Of a stretch of DNA of 64,000 bases, positions 25,664-36,613 are shown piece after piece. The stretch spans positions 1 through 64,000 of the forward strand of contig JANYKW010000088.1 in NCBI GenBank assembly GCA_025358025.1, written 5' to 3'. The DNA is from Bacteroidia bacterium (lineage in GTDB: Bacteria > Bacteroidota > Bacteroidia > Bacteroidales > Prolixibacteraceae). A model generated the notes under the pieces. The model saw only the letters and a list, made by a program, of their open reading frames with translations, was not told where the DNA came from and ran no database searches. Position numbers and translations under genes: made by a program. The stretch's first letter is position 1, and the number at the start of each line of letters is the position of its first letter.

Positions 25664-27817
25664 ATGTCAAAAGTAAAAAAGCTAGAAAAGGCATTAAATT
25701 TCAATAAAGCCGGCTTAAAAACAACCATTATGGCCCTCTTCTATGAGGAGCCTGCCTTTGTTTACAACTATAAACAACTCTCCGGAAAAATAGGCGCAAA
25801 AAATACGACAGCGCAATTGATGGTCAGTGTAGCTTTGCAGGAATTACGTGACAATGAGGCACTTGAAGAGGTGTCAAAAGGAAGATACCGGCTTAAGCAA
25901 AAGAGCGGAGGCTCCATTATCGGAACCATGGAGCTAAATTACAAGGGATTCGGACAGGTATTTTGTGAGGAACTCAATGATACTGTTTTGATTCAGGCTA
26001 CCAACATGAATCACGCACTCGACGGCGACAAGGTTAAAATCAGGTTATTCGCCAGAAGGAAGAAGAGCGACACGGAAGGAGAGGTCGTAGAAGTGTTGGA
26101 GCGGGCACAGAAAACATTGGTCGGTACCGTCGAAATCTCTAAATTTTCAGCTTTTCTTGTTCCTTCCAAACGCATGCCTTTCGATCTTTTTATACCCAAA
26201 GAGAGTTTAAACGGAGCCAAACACGGTCAAAAGGCGATTGCCAGAATTCTGGACTGGCCCGAAAATTCACGCAATCCTGTCGGTGAAATCGTTGATGTGC
26301 TGGGCGATGCCGGGTCCAATAATACAGAAATGCATGCCATACTTGCAGAGTTTGGCTTGCCATATAAATATCCTGAAAAGGTGGACGAAGCAGCCAATAA
26401 GATCCCGATGGAGATTTCTCCTTCTGAAATAGCCAACCGCAGGGATTTTAGAAAAGTACCCACTTTTACCATCGATCCGGCTGATGCAAAAGATTTTGAC
26501 GATGCCTTGTCAATTCAAAAACTCGAAAACGGATATTGGGAAGTGGGAGTTCACATTGCCGATGTAACCCATTACGTGCGGTACAATTCTATCATAGAAG
26601 AGGAAGCATATACCCGGGCAACGTCTGTCTACCTGGTCGACCGCGTAGTACCCATGTTACCCGAACGTCTTTCCAATGGGGTCTGCTCCCTGCGCCCAAA
26701 TGAGGAAAAACTCTGCTATTCTGCAGTCTTTCAGCTTGATGACAATGCCAAGGTTCAAAAAGAGTGGTTTGGCAGGACAGTTATCTATTCAGACCGGAGA
26801 TTTAGTTACGAAGAAGCCCAGTCGGTGATTGAATCCGGCGAGGGGGATTTGAAGGAGGAAATTCTTACCCTGGATATGCTGGCAAAAAAATTAAGGGCCA
26901 AACGCTTTGAAGGCGGTTCCATTGATTTTGACCGGGTAGAAGTAAAAATAATAGTTGATGAAGCAGGGAAACCCACCAGTGTGTTTTTCAAAGAGTCCAA
27001 AGATTCCAATAAGCTGATAGAGGAATTTATGCTGCTGGCAAACAAAAAGGTGGCTGAACTGATTGGCAAGCCCGGTGCCCGTAAAAAAGAGAAGACTTTT
27101 GTTTACCGGATTCACGACAAGCCTGATCCTGAGAAGCTCGAGAAATTTAACCATTTTATCAAGCGGTTTGGATATGGAATCATGACCAACTCCCCAACTG
27201 CAGTGACTGCCTCCATGAATCAGCTGATCACCAATGTATCAGGCAAAAAAGAGCAAAATGTCATTGAAACCCTGGCCATCCGAACCATGGCCAAAGCAGA
27301 ATACTCAACCAGAAACATTGGGCACTATGGTCTGGGTTTTGAATATTACACCCATTTTACCTCCCCAATCCGGAGATATCCGGATATGATGGTCCACCGG
27401 CTGCTGGAGCGCTATCTTCAGGACGGCACTTCCGTTGCTGCGAACAAATACGAGGAGATGTGCAAGCACTCCTCCGATATGGAAAACCGGGCAGCAAATG
27501 CAGAGCGCGCCTCCATCAAATACAAACAGGTAGAATTCATGTCCGACAAGATCGGGCAGCAATTTAAGGGAGTCATTTCAGGGGTTACCGAATGGGGGAT
27601 CTATGTCGAGCTTGAAGAGAACAAATGTGAAGGAATGGTTCCTCTCCATGAACTTACCGATGATTTTTACCAATTTGATGAAAAGAATTATTGCATCACC
27701 GGAAGAAGGACACGCCGGCGGTATCAGTTGGGAGATGAAGTTGAAATTGAGATTCTCAGAGCCAATCTTGAAAAGAAGCAGCTCGATTTCAAAATTGTTG
27801 TTTCTTCAACAAAATAA
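25664..27817 (+). CDS. rnr: Ribonuclease R
   Basis: This 717-residue 3'-to-5' exoribonuclease degrades structured RNA. Cold-shock-like domains (about 85-245) precede the RNB catalytic domain, which has the metal-binding motif DPADAKDFDDALS near 270. A C-terminal S1 domain (FKGVISGVTEWGIYVELEEN) lies near 632-710. The N-terminus has a winged-helix-like region (about 15-75). No C-terminal basic tail is present. A TetR-family gene follows 33 bp downstream. Confidence 0.96.
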   Translation: MSKVKKLEKALNFNKAGLKTTIMALFYEEPAFVYNYKQLSGKIGAKNTTAQLMVSVALQELRDNEALEEVSKGRYRLKQKSGGSIIGTMELNYKGFGQVFCEELNDTVLIQATNMNHALDGDKVKIRLFARRKKSDTEGEVVEVLERAQKTLVGTVEISKFSAFLVPSKRMPFDLFIPKESLNGAKHGQKAIARILDWPENSRNPVGEIVDVLGDAGSNNTEMHAILAEFGLPYKYPEKVDEAANKIPMEISPSEIANRRDFRKVPTFTIDPADAKDFDDALSIQKLENGYWEVGVHIADVTHYVRYNSIIEEEAYTRATSVYLVDRVVPMLPERLSNGVCSLRPNEEKLCYSAVFQLDDNAKVQKEWFGRTVIYSDRRFSYEEAQSVIESGEGDLKEEILTLDMLAKKLRAKRFEGGSIDFDRVEVKIIVDEAGKPTSVFFKESKDSNKLIEEFMLLANKKVAELIGKPGARKKEKTFVYRIHDKPDPEKLEKFNHFIKRFGYGIMTNSPTAVTASMNQLITNVSGKKEQNVIETLAIRTMAKAEYSTRNIGHYGLGFEYYTHFTSPIRRYPDMMVHRLLERYLQDGTSVAANKYEEMCKHSSDMENRAANAERASIKYKQVEFMSDKIGQQFKGVISGVTEWGIYVELEENKCEGMVPLHELTDDFYQFDEKNYCITGRRTRRRYQLGDEVEIEILRANLEKKQLDFKIVVSSTK

Positions 27818-27850
27818 TTATATTTGGTCCATAATGATGAATTCCAAACA

Positions 27851-28453
27851 ATGAGCAACGAAAACTTAGGCACAAAAAAAGATGCTGTTCGAGAGAACAT
27901 TCTAACTATCGCGCAAGAAATTTTCAGCAAATTCGGGTACAAAAAAACCACTTTGGACGACATTGCCAATGCGGTTAGAAAAGGGAAAAGCTCTCTTTAC
28001 TACTATTTTAGCAGCAAGGAAGATCTGTTTCAGGAGGTAATCCAGAAAGAAGCTGATATTCTAAGGGTAGAACTGGCTAAAGTACTTCAGAAGGACATGG
28101 ATCCTGCAGATAAGCTGCGTGACTACGTGATGACTAAAATCACTACTTACCGTCAACTGGCAAACTTTTACAATGCCATTGAAAACGACACCGCAGCAGT
28201 GGAGTTCATTGATAAAATCAAGTCCCAGTACGATCAGGAGGAGATCCGGATGATGAAGCGAATCCTGCTGGATGGAGCCCGCCAGCATAAATTTGTGATC
28301 AAAGACTTTACCTTGGTGGCAATTGGTATCACTACAGCCATCCGCGGACTGGAGATGCCACTCTCTGCCGGACCATACAGATCAAACGATTTGGGTAAAA
28401 GTGTGGATGCCATTGTCAAGATCATTTGTTATGGAATCATGAGACGTGACTAA
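27851..28453 (+). CDS. TetR-family regulator
   Basis: Starting at MSNENLGTKKD (27851) gives 200 residues. The N-terminal HTH reads TIAQEIFSKFGYKKTTLDDI followed by AKAVRK-type helix and SSLYYYFSSKEDLF. The C-terminal ligand domain includes ITTAIRGLEMPLSAGPY, similar to regulators of lipid or efflux genes. An in-frame ATG at 27824 is possible but would overlap closely with the rnr end. The gene ends at a bidirectional terminator (28472-28507). Target genes are not adjacent in an obvious way. Confidence 0.92.
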   Translation: MSNENLGTKKDAVRENILTIAQEIFSKFGYKKTTLDDIANAVRKGKSSLYYYFSSKEDLFQEVIQKEADILRVELAKVLQKDMDPADKLRDYVMTKITTYRQLANFYNAIENDTAAVEFIDKIKSQYDQEEIRMMKRILLDGARQHKFVIKDFTLVAIGITTAIRGLEMPLSAGPYRSNDLGKSVDAIVKIICYGIMRRD

Positions 28454-28471
28454 AAGTCAGATTTAAATAAA

Positions 28472-28507
28472 AAGAAATGCCCCGACGGTTTCATCGGGGC
28501 ATTTCTT
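28472..28507. terminator. Bidirectional terminator
   Basis: AAGAAATGCCCCGA (28472-28485) pairs perfectly with TCGGGGCATTTCTT (28494-28507) around an 8-nt loop. It separates the convergent tetR and DUF2807 genes and can serve both. Confidence 0.92.
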
Positions 28508-28508
28508 G

Positions 28509-29225
28509 TTATTTAAATCTGATTGAACCACCGCTCGAACTGTCGGAGTCACGTGAGCCGGGATTTCCGGTTACGGTGATATCTGATCCACTGCTGGCAT
28601 GTGCCTTAATCTCTTTGGTTACATGAACATCCAAATTGGAACCGCTCGATGCGGAAGCCTCTCCTTTTTCGGCTACCAGTTGGGATGCATTCAATTCAGA
28701 ACCGCTTGAACTTTCAGCTTTAATAGCCATGGAAGTTCCGCTAACAGTCAATTCACTGCCGCTGCTTGAATCTGCCGTTACCATGCTGCAATTTACTTCC
28801 ATGGTTACTTCCGATCCGCTGGAAGAGGAAACGGTCAAGTTTTCAGCGTTAATCTTATTCACCGTTTTAACCTCAGAACCGGAACTGGCAGTGATGGAAT
28901 TCAGCTGTTTGACGGTTACGTATACCTTCATTGTTTTTGTATGGCTAACACCCTCCTCAAGATATATTTTGAGTTTCCCGCCTTCTACTTCCGTTTTTAG
29001 TATCTCCAGGATATTCTCGTCAACTTCGACGACTACTTTTTCAAGATTATCCTGCGTGAGAATCAATTCAATTCCTGTACTTACTGATATCTTATCAAAA
29101 CCGGAAATATTTCGTTCCTGTTTAACAACTTTCCCATTTCCATGGATATGGGCGATACATGAAACAGCAGTCAGCGAAAATACTACCAACCATAAAGCCA
29201 TCAGGTTGTACAAATGTTTTTTCAT
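28509..29225 (-). CDS. DUF2807 (head GIN) surface protein
   Basis: This 238-residue protein starts at MKKHLYNLMALW (ATG at 29223-29225), with a signal sequence ending in TAVSC that suggests a lipoprotein. The mature part is the DUF2807 auto-transporter-adhesin-head-like fold: IKISVSTGIELILTQ-type opening, then rungs each carrying an SSGSE/SSGSD/SSGSN motif. At least eight Ser-Gly-Ser turns are visible, consistent with a short beta-helix. The location is the envelope; the function is unknown. A terminator at 29311-29335 isolates it from tatA. Confidence 0.88.
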   Translation of the reverse strand: MKKHLYNLMALWLVVFSLTAVSCIAHIHGNGKVVKQERNISGFDKISVSTGIELILTQDNLEKVVVEVDENILEILKTEVEGGKLKIYLEEGVSHTKTMKVYVTVKQLNSITASSGSEVKTVNKINAENLTVSSSSGSEVTMEVNCSMVTADSSSGSELTVSGTSMAIKAESSSGSELNASQLVAEKGEASASSGSNLDVHVTKEIKAHASSGSDITVTGNPGSRDSDSSSGGSIRFK

Positions 29226-29310
29226 AACAAGGAATTTTAGGTGATACATTTTTAGTGTTTTACAATAAGACGCAGGAAATTCAAAATCGTTACAGTGTAA
29301 AACAAAAAAA

Positions 29311-29335
29311 CGACCCGGATGTAAACATCGGGTCG
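29311..29335 (-). terminator. Terminator after tatA
   Basis: CGACCCG (29311-29317) pairs with CGGGTCG (29329-29335) around an 11-nt loop. On the minus strand it is followed by a T-run (29304-29310 as A on the plus strand). It ends tatA transcription. Confidence 0.85.
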
Positions 29336-29358
29336 CTGTATAATTTCGTATCCTTGAA

Positions 29359-29574
29359 TTATTGTTTCAGGGGTTCGTTTTTCTTTTCTTCTGTTGCATC
29401 GGGAGGCGTTGGGGTTCCATCATCCTCTTTCATGGCTTTCTTGAATTCTTTCATTCCTTTACCGAGGCCACCCATCAATTCCGGTATTTTCTTACCTCCG
29501 AATAATAGCAGCAGGGCCGCAATGATTAATATTACATGCGCACCACTTAATACACCCAATATAAATAAGTTCAT
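29359..29574 (-). CDS. tatA: Twin-arginine translocase subunit TatA
   Basis: This 71-residue protein has one N-terminal transmembrane helix, the FGGKKIPELMGGLGKGMKEF hinge and amphipathic helix, and an acidic tail. TatA forms the pore for folded proteins carrying twin-arginine signals. A likely client in this window is the aldo/keto reductase at 53019. It lies at the end of the minus-strand M23-dxr-rseP run, 60 bp after rseP. No tatC is present here. Confidence 0.95.
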   Translation of the reverse strand: MNLFILGVLSGAHVILIIAALLLLFGGKKIPELMGGLGKGMKEFKKAMKEDDGTPTPPDATEEKKNEPLKQ

Positions 29575-29634
29575 AGCGTCCTGTTTTTAGTGTTGTTGCA
29601 AAGATAGCAATCTTTTTAATCCAATATTCCCTGT

Positions 29635-30960
29635 TTACCTAAATAATTTCAAGATATCATTCCCGTTGGCAAAAAGCAAAAGGGAAAAAAGCAGCACCAT
29701 ACCGGCAATCTGTGCATATTCCAGGAATTTGTCACTTGGCTTCCTCCGGGTGATAATTTCATACAACAAAAACAATACATGACCTCCATCCAGAGCTGGA
29801 ATTGGCAGGATATTCATAACGGCCAGAATGATGGAAAGGAAGGCTGTCAGGTTCCAGAAAGATTCCCAGTCCCAGGCATCGGGAAAGATATTTCCAATCG
29901 CTATAAATCCGCCCAAGGATTCATAAGCCTTCGTTTGCGGAGAGAAAAGTAATTTGAATTGTTTGAGGTAATCTCCGATAGCCCTGTAACCTTTCGAAAT
30001 TCCAGCAGGAATGGATTCCAGAAAACTGTATTTTATGGTTTTGTACTCAAAGACTCCTTCCAGGTCATAGGCGCGCTGGATACCAATCAGTCCGGATGCA
30101 CCTATCCTTACCTTACGCGAAGAGATAACTCCTTTATGTTTGTATTCAACATGGATCTCCATATCTTTGGAGAGCGCAAGTTTGTCAATAAATTCGTCGT
30201 AAAAACGAAATTTCATGCTGTCAACAGAAAGAATTTCGTCACCCAGCTCAAAACCTGCATCCCTGGCTGGGGATTGTTTGGAAAAAGCAGTAATTTTACA
30301 GGAAAATGGCACACGCAGGGAAAGTATATTCCTGTCTGTCAATAATTTGGGAATAACTTCCTTTTTAATTTCCAACGTCAGCCTTTGAGAATCACGCTGT
30401 ACTTCAATGGTATGGGCATCATCCAGAACGATCGTAGGTATAATTTTGGTGAAACTTTCTACCACTTTACCATCTACTGAAATAATTTTATCCCCGTTTT
30501 GGAGTCCGATTTCGCGACCTGTCTCTGAGACTACAATTCCGTATTTGGCGTTCTGATTCGGAAGATATTCTTCCCCCCAGGTGAACAGGATCAAGGCGTA
30601 AAGCACAAGAGCCAGGATAAGGTTGAATAACACACCACCAATCATGATAAGCAATCGTTGCCAGGTTGGTTTAGCCCTGAATTCCCAGGGCTGGGCGGGC
30701 AATTTCATCTGTTCCTTGTCCATAGATTCGTCAATCATCCCTGAAATTTTGACATAACCTCCCAATGGCAACCATCCAATACCATATTCAGTTTCGCCTT
30801 TTTGCATCTTGAAGAGTGAGAACCATGGATCAAAAAACAGGTAGAATTTTTCTACCCTGCAACGGAAAAGTTTGGCGAACAGAAAGTGTCCGAATTCATG
30901 CAGAATTACCAGTATGGAGAGGCTCAACAGAAGTTGAGCGGCTTTGATCAATATTACCAT
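29635..30960 (-). CDS. rseP: Site-2 protease RseP
   Basis: This 441-residue intramembrane zinc metalloprotease has HEFGH near residue 21 and the second active-site motif NILPIPALDGGHVLF near 385. Two PDZ-like regions lie between. It cleaves membrane-bound anti-sigma factors and signal-peptide remnants. It starts 12 bp after dxr, the standard dxr-rseP pair. Confidence 0.96.
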   Translation of the reverse strand: MVILIKAAQLLLSLSILVILHEFGHFLFAKLFRCRVEKFYLFFDPWFSLFKMQKGETEYGIGWLPLGGYVKISGMIDESMDKEQMKLPAQPWEFRAKPTWQRLLIMIGGVLFNLILALVLYALILFTWGEEYLPNQNAKYGIVVSETGREIGLQNGDKIISVDGKVVESFTKIIPTIVLDDAHTIEVQRDSQRLTLEIKKEVIPKLLTDRNILSLRVPFSCKITAFSKQSPARDAGFELGDEILSVDSMKFRFYDEFIDKLALSKDMEIHVEYKHKGVISSRKVRIGASGLIGIQRAYDLEGVFEYKTIKYSFLESIPAGISKGYRAIGDYLKQFKLLFSPQTKAYESLGGFIAIGNIFPDAWDWESFWNLTAFLSIILAVMNILPIPALDGGHVLFLLYEIITRRKPSDKFLEYAQIAGMVLLFSLLLFANGNDILKLFR

Positions 30961-30972
30961 CTTAAAATTTGT

Positions 30973-32133
30973 TTATTCGTTTACCTGCCGGATGATTTCC
31001 TCCGCATAAGCCCGGGCAGTTTTGTCAGATTCTACATAATCATCCAGTTCCGGATGATTAATAAATTGAATTCTCTCCATGACCTGCTCGTTGATTTTAG
31101 CAATATCCGTAAAAGAAATTTTTTCGGATAAAAATGCTTTAACAGTAACCTCATTGGCGGCATTTAGCACGCAAGCCAGGTTACCTCCTTTGTACAGTGC
31201 CTCATAAGAGAGTACAAGGTTACGAAAATTTTTTGTATCAGGCGTGGTAAAAGTGAAGGTTGAGCAATCGGAGAAATTAAATCTGGCAAATAAATTTCTG
31301 AGTCGGACAGGAAATCCAAGGGCAAATTGTATGGGCAACCGCATATCGGGAAGTCCCAATTGCGCCTTGATGGATCCATCGCAAAACTGCACCATGGAGT
31401 GAATGATACTCTGCGGATGAATAACTACCTCTATCTGTTCAGGCTTCAGTCCAAAAAGCCACTTTGCTTCGATTACTTCAAATCCTTTGTTCATCAAAGT
31501 TGCCGAATCGATGGTAATTTTTGAACCCATATCCCAGTTGGGATGTTTCAAAGCCTCTTTTACCGTCACTTTTGCCAGCTGTTCGGCTGATTTTCCATGA
31601 AAGGGTCCACCAGAACAAGTCAGTATGATTTTTTCAACCGCATCGTCCGCTTCACCAACCAAACATTGGAAGATGGCAGAGTGTTCAGAATCTATCGGCA
31701 AAATTTCTACCCTGTTTTCAATTGCCAGCCGGGTGATCAGATCGCCGGCAACGACCAGTGTCTCCTTGTTGGCCAGGGCAATCTGCTTCCCCGCTTTTAC
31801 CGCGCGAATCGTCGGCAGCAATCCAGCATAACCTACCATGGCAGTAACGACCGTATCAATGGAACCCATGTCAACTACCTGAGCAATCGCTTCACAACCG
31901 GCATATACTTTAATTGGGAAGGATGAGAGTGCCTCTTTTACCTGTGAATATTTCTCTTCATTGCTGATAATGACGACATTTGGCATATACTTCACGGCTT
32001 GTTGTATCAGCAGATCGACATTGTTGTTGGCTGTTAGCACTTCAACTGAGAAAAGATCGGGATTGGATCCAATGACTTCCAGTGTCTGCTGACCAATTGA
32101 GCCTGTTGAGCCAAGCAGTGCAATTTTCTTCAT
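30973..32133 (-). CDS. dxr: DXP reductoisomerase
   Basis: The 386-residue form starts at MKKIALLGSTGSIGQQTLEV (ATG at 32131-32133), 13 bp after the M23 peptidase stop. The NADPH-binding GSTGSIG, the substrate loop PIDSEHSAIFQCL and the metal-binding E-x-E region are visible. It makes MEP from DXP in non-mevalonate isoprenoid synthesis. A further upstream Met would extend into the M23 gene and lacks family support. Confidence 0.97.
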   Translation of the reverse strand: MKKIALLGSTGSIGQQTLEVIGSNPDLFSVEVLTANNNVDLLIQQAVKYMPNVVIISNEEKYSQVKEALSSFPIKVYAGCEAIAQVVDMGSIDTVVTAMVGYAGLLPTIRAVKAGKQIALANKETLVVAGDLITRLAIENRVEILPIDSEHSAIFQCLVGEADDAVEKIILTCSGGPFHGKSAEQLAKVTVKEALKHPNWDMGSKITIDSATLMNKGFEVIEAKWLFGLKPEQIEVVIHPQSIIHSMVQFCDGSIKAQLGLPDMRLPIQFALGFPVRLRNLFARFNFSDCSTFTFTTPDTKNFRNLVLSYEALYKGGNLACVLNAANEVTVKAFLSEKISFTDIAKINEQVMERIQFINHPELDDYVESDKTARAYAEEIIRQVNE

Positions 32134-32146
32134 GGGGTAGTGGGAG

Positions 32147-33010
32147 TTAAAAACTAATGTAATCTTCAGGATTGATGGGATTGCCATTCACCCATAATTC
32201 GAAATGAAGGTGCGGGCCGGTAGTCTCTTTACCCGTATTTCCCATAATGGCTATGACCTCTCCCGCTTTCACCTTGTCTCCCTGTTTTTTAAGCAGTTCG
32301 GCATTGTGCTTGTAACAGGTAACAATATTCTGATCATGCTGAATCATGATGACATAACCCGTCTCCATGGTCCATTCTGAAAATAGGACTGTTCCATCCA
32401 GAACGGAGGAAATTCTCGAATTTTGTTTTGATACAATATCCACTCCGTAATGTCCTGACGAGATATCCTGTTTCCCGGTCACCATTCCTTTGAGGGGTGA
32501 GAAGAAGAGCAAGCTAGCCAAACCGCTTTTCCTTGAACTGCCCGGTGCAAGTCGCAGGTTGAATTGCTCCTGATCAAGCTCGTCCTTGAAAAGGCTATCC
32601 TGGTTTATCCTTCTCAAATCATGTAGGTTAGGACGAACGATAGAGTCTCTTCGTGAGATTGTATCCAACCTGTTTTCTCCTCCTAACATGGCGCGCATAT
32701 CATTAAAATAGCGGTCGTACAGGTTTATTTTTTGTTCAAGTGAATCCGTTACCAACGCATTTTGAATTAACTCCTGCCGTAACTTACCGGAAGGATATCC
32801 CGGGATGTACTCCCGCAAGGGTGTAAAAGCGATCAAAATGGTTACTGCGATGATAATTGAAACAATGGCTGCGACCAGTCCCAGCAACAAAGTGCGGGCG
32901 TTGAACCTGATTTGTTTAATAATATGCAGGTTGAGGTCGTTGAAAATGACGATTCGATAAGGATTCTGAAACAGCTTTTTCAACTTGTCTCTCTTTCTTT
33001 CTGCCGGCAT
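32147..33010 (-). CDS. M23-family murein peptidase
   Basis: The 287-residue protein starts at MPAERKRDKLKKLF (ATG at 33008-33010). One transmembrane helix lies near 45-70, then a coiled-coil-like segment (about 75-145) and a C-terminal LytM domain with HYGVDIV and the metal motif HLHFELW near 268. It is probably an anchored periplasmic peptidoglycan endopeptidase or amidase activator. It is the first gene of the M23-dxr-rseP-tatA run and is divergent from tRNA-fMet. Confidence 0.92.
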   Translation of the reverse strand: MPAERKRDKLKKLFQNPYRIVIFNDLNLHIIKQIRFNARTLLLGLVAAIVSIIIAVTILIAFTPLREYIPGYPSGKLRQELIQNALVTDSLEQKINLYDRYFNDMRAMLGGENRLDTISRRDSIVRPNLHDLRRINQDSLFKDELDQEQFNLRLAPGSSRKSGLASLLFFSPLKGMVTGKQDISSGHYGVDIVSKQNSRISSVLDGTVLFSEWTMETGYVIMIQHDQNIVTCYKHNAELLKKQGDKVKAGEVIAIMGNTGKETTGPHLHFELWVNGNPINPEDYISF

Positions 33011-33061
33011 GGATAGCGTTTTCTTGAAAATCCAAACATACACAAAAAACTTGCATCTTTA

Positions 33062-33091
33062 TTGCAAAATCAGAAAATTTGACTATCTTTG
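33062..33091 (+). promoter_or_regulatory. Consensus Bacteroidota promoter of tRNA-fMet
   Basis: TTG (33062-33064), 19 bp, then TATCTTTG (33084-33091) matches TTG-N19-TAnnTTTG exactly. Transcription would start about 30 bp before the tRNA. Confidence 0.85.
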
Positions 33092-33130
33092 TACCCACAA
33101 AACCGACACAGCTGGTTTTAAAAAATATAC

Positions 33131-33203
<73 letters not shown>

Positions 33204-33210
33204 CTAGAGG

Positions 33211-33245
33211 TCCCTGTAAGCAAATTGTTTACAGGGATTTTGCTT
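33211..33245 (+). terminator. Terminator after tRNA-fMet
   Basis: TCCCTGTAA (from 33211) pairs with TTTACAGGGA, leaving a short loop, and is followed by TTTTG. Confidence 0.85.
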
Positions 33246-33318
33246 TGTATTCCAATTCCCTGACATTTGAATTTGGTTTTCCGTTTTTTCATCCCCGGAA
33301 GATGGACAACCCGCAACC

Positions 33319-33882
33319 TTAATTCCCTAAATGTTCAATCAGGATCTTCACTCCGATTCCAAGAAGGATGATTCCTCCCAGCAGCTCAACTTTGGGACCC
33401 AGTTTGCCGCCAACATCCTTCCCGATCCGAATGCCTAACATCGAAAAAAAGAAGGTTACAGCGCCAATAATTACTGCACCCCCGAAAATTTTCTCGGTTT
33501 CAGCCAGGGCATAGGAAAACCCCACAACGAGCGCATCGATACTTGTGGCAAGGGAGAGGGTTGCAATGTGACGAAAGGAGTAGATATTTGATTCCTTTTT
33601 GTCGGTGGACATGGTTGCTCCATCGTAGATCATTTTTCCTCCGAGGTAGGCGAGTAAGACAAAGGCGATCCAATGGTCAGCACTTTCAACATAGATTTTA
33701 ATGCCGGTACCCATCCACCAGCCAACGACCGGAAGAATGCCTTGAAAAGTGGCAAATGCCAATGCAATTTTAACGGCGTGTGCAAACGAAACTTTCTGTT
33801 CTGCCAAACCGCAGCTGATTGAAACAGCAAAAGAGTCCATGGAGAGGCCGATGGCCAGAACAAAGATGGTAAGAAGATCCAT
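33319..33882 (-). CDS. mntP: Putative manganese efflux pump MntP
   Basis: This 187-residue protein has six predicted transmembrane helices. The family motif SMDSFAVSISCGL lies near residue 15, and a second repeat SIDALVVGFSYALAE lies near 113. The acidic Asp residues in both repeats are the known functional positions of MntP. It should export Mn2+. It is monocistronic, between tRNA-fMet and groEL. Confidence 0.93.
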   Translation of the reverse strand: MDLLTIFVLAIGLSMDSFAVSISCGLAEQKVSFAHAVKIALAFATFQGILPVVGWWMGTGIKIYVESADHWIAFVLLAYLGGKMIYDGATMSTDKKESNIYSFRHIATLSLATSIDALVVGFSYALAETEKIFGGAVIIGAVTFFFSMLGIRIGKDVGGKLGPKVELLGGIILLGIGVKILIEHLGN

Positions 33883-33946
33883 GTATCGGGATTATTTCCG
33901 CAAAGATAACAATCCTTTGAAAATGTAACTTTCTGTTTTGGGGGGA

Positions 33947-33982
33947 TAAAAAAACAGAGCTACCGGTACACCGACAGCTCTG
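33947..33982 (-). terminator. groEL terminator
   Basis: On the minus strand CAGAGCT pairs with AGCTCTG, with inner CGGT/ACCG, followed by seven T. It lies 40 bp after the groEL stop. Confidence 0.88.
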
Positions 33983-34021
33983 AAATGTGGCCAAAGGGCC
34001 TATATATTGGGAAGGTATTGA

Positions 34022-35668
<1,647 letters not shown>

Positions 35669-35690
35669 TTATGTGTTGACAATAATTTAA

Positions 35691-35969
35691 TTATACGATG
35701 AAAAGAACATCTGTCTGGTTGACGAGAAGGTAATCTTTACCATCAATGGAGAGTTCTGTACCGGAGTACTTTCCAAAGAAGACCACATCTCCGACTTTTA
35801 CTTCCATTACTTCGTCCTTTTTTGCGCTCCCAACCAAAACAACCTTCCCGGAGAGTGGCTTTTCTTTTGCTGAATCAGGAATAATAATGCCACCAGCTGT
35901 TTTTTTCTCTGCTTCCTGCGGCTCAATCAATACTTTGCCTGCAAGGATTTTACCTTTAAGTTCTGCCAT
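35691..35969 (-). CDS. groS: Co-chaperonin GroES
   Basis: This 92-residue co-chaperonin has the mobile loop (AEKKTAGGIIIPDSAKEKP) and the core KVGDVVFFGKYSGTE. It caps GroEL. It is the first gene of the groES-groEL operon, with a 293-bp leader upstream. Confidence 0.98.
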   Translation of the reverse strand: MAELKGKILAGKVLIEPQEAEKKTAGGIIIPDSAKEKPLSGKVVLVGSAKKDEVMEVKVGDVVFFGKYSGTELSIDGKDYLLVNQTDVLFIV

Positions 35970-36262
35970 TGTAAAAATTTATTTAATAATTATAGGTGAA
36001 TAATATTTTTTATACTTCATTGCTATCAGATTTTGTGCCAAATCAAAAAAAAAGAAATTGCTAACACCTTTTCAGACAAAATTACACCGATAAATAGATG
36101 AAAATTAGACTTTCCGTTGTATGTAATTGAAATTCAGCTTTATATATCATGAGGTATTTGTCAGTAAATTCTGCCAAGATGACACAAGGCAAATTTTGAA
36201 TTACAAAAAAACCACTGCTTTGCAGGCAGTGGCAGATCTATATTTGTTCCAATCGCTATTGA
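35970..36262. other. groES leader and secG terminator region
   Basis: No gene is seen in these 293 bp. They hold the groES promoter region and the secG terminator (36204-36232). On the minus strand two TTGGCA words occur, TTGGCAC (36034-36040) and TTGGCAG (36171-36177). Each is followed 5-6 nt later by CTGA. They recall a sigma54-type -24 element but lack the -12 GC. Confidence 0.4.
36204..36232 (-). terminator. secG terminator
   Basis: CCACTGC (36212-36218) pairs with GCAGTGG (36226-36232); on the minus strand the stem is followed by TTTTTTTG. It ends the sigma54 regulator-lptE-TPR-secG operon. Confidence 0.9.
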
Positions 36263-36607
36263 TTATTTGGTTTTAGCAGTATCTGAACTTTTTTGTGGTA
36301 CAGACTGCGGAAAAGTAGGTAAAGCATTTGGATCCTGAACACCTTGAATTTGCTGTTCGATAGCCGATTTGGCTGTTTCACCCTTCCGATCAATGAATGC
36401 AGTAGCAGCAATACATAGAACTACCAAACTTGCTGCAAGAATCCAGGTTCCTTTTTCAAGGAAATCTGTTGTTTTGCGAACACCCATAACTTGATTGGAG
36501 CTCGAAAATGAGGATGCCAATCCTCCTCCTTTAGAATTTTGTACCAGAACAAGCAGGACAATCAGGAAACATACAATGAAAATCAGAGCAGTAATAAATG
36601 GGTACAT
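36263..36607 (-). CDS. secG: Preprotein translocase subunit SecG
   Basis: This 114-residue protein has two transmembrane helices (about 3-23 and 53-75) separated by the SecG motif LVQNSKGGGLASSF. A long polar tail follows. It supports SecYE in protein export. It is 6 bp after the TPR-like gene and last in its operon. Confidence 0.94.
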   Translation of the reverse strand: MYPFITALIFIVCFLIVLLVLVQNSKGGGLASSFSSSNQVMGVRKTTDFLEKGTWILAASLVVLCIAATAFIDRKGETAKSAIEQQIQGVQDPNALPTFPQSVPQKSSDTAKTK

Positions 36608-36613
36608 ATGGGT

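Noticed and set aside
28636-29244. 202-codon open frame opposite the DUF2807 gene
   Set aside because: It mirrors the Ser-rich repeats of the DUF2807 gene; the coding-strand protein has a signal peptide and known fold.
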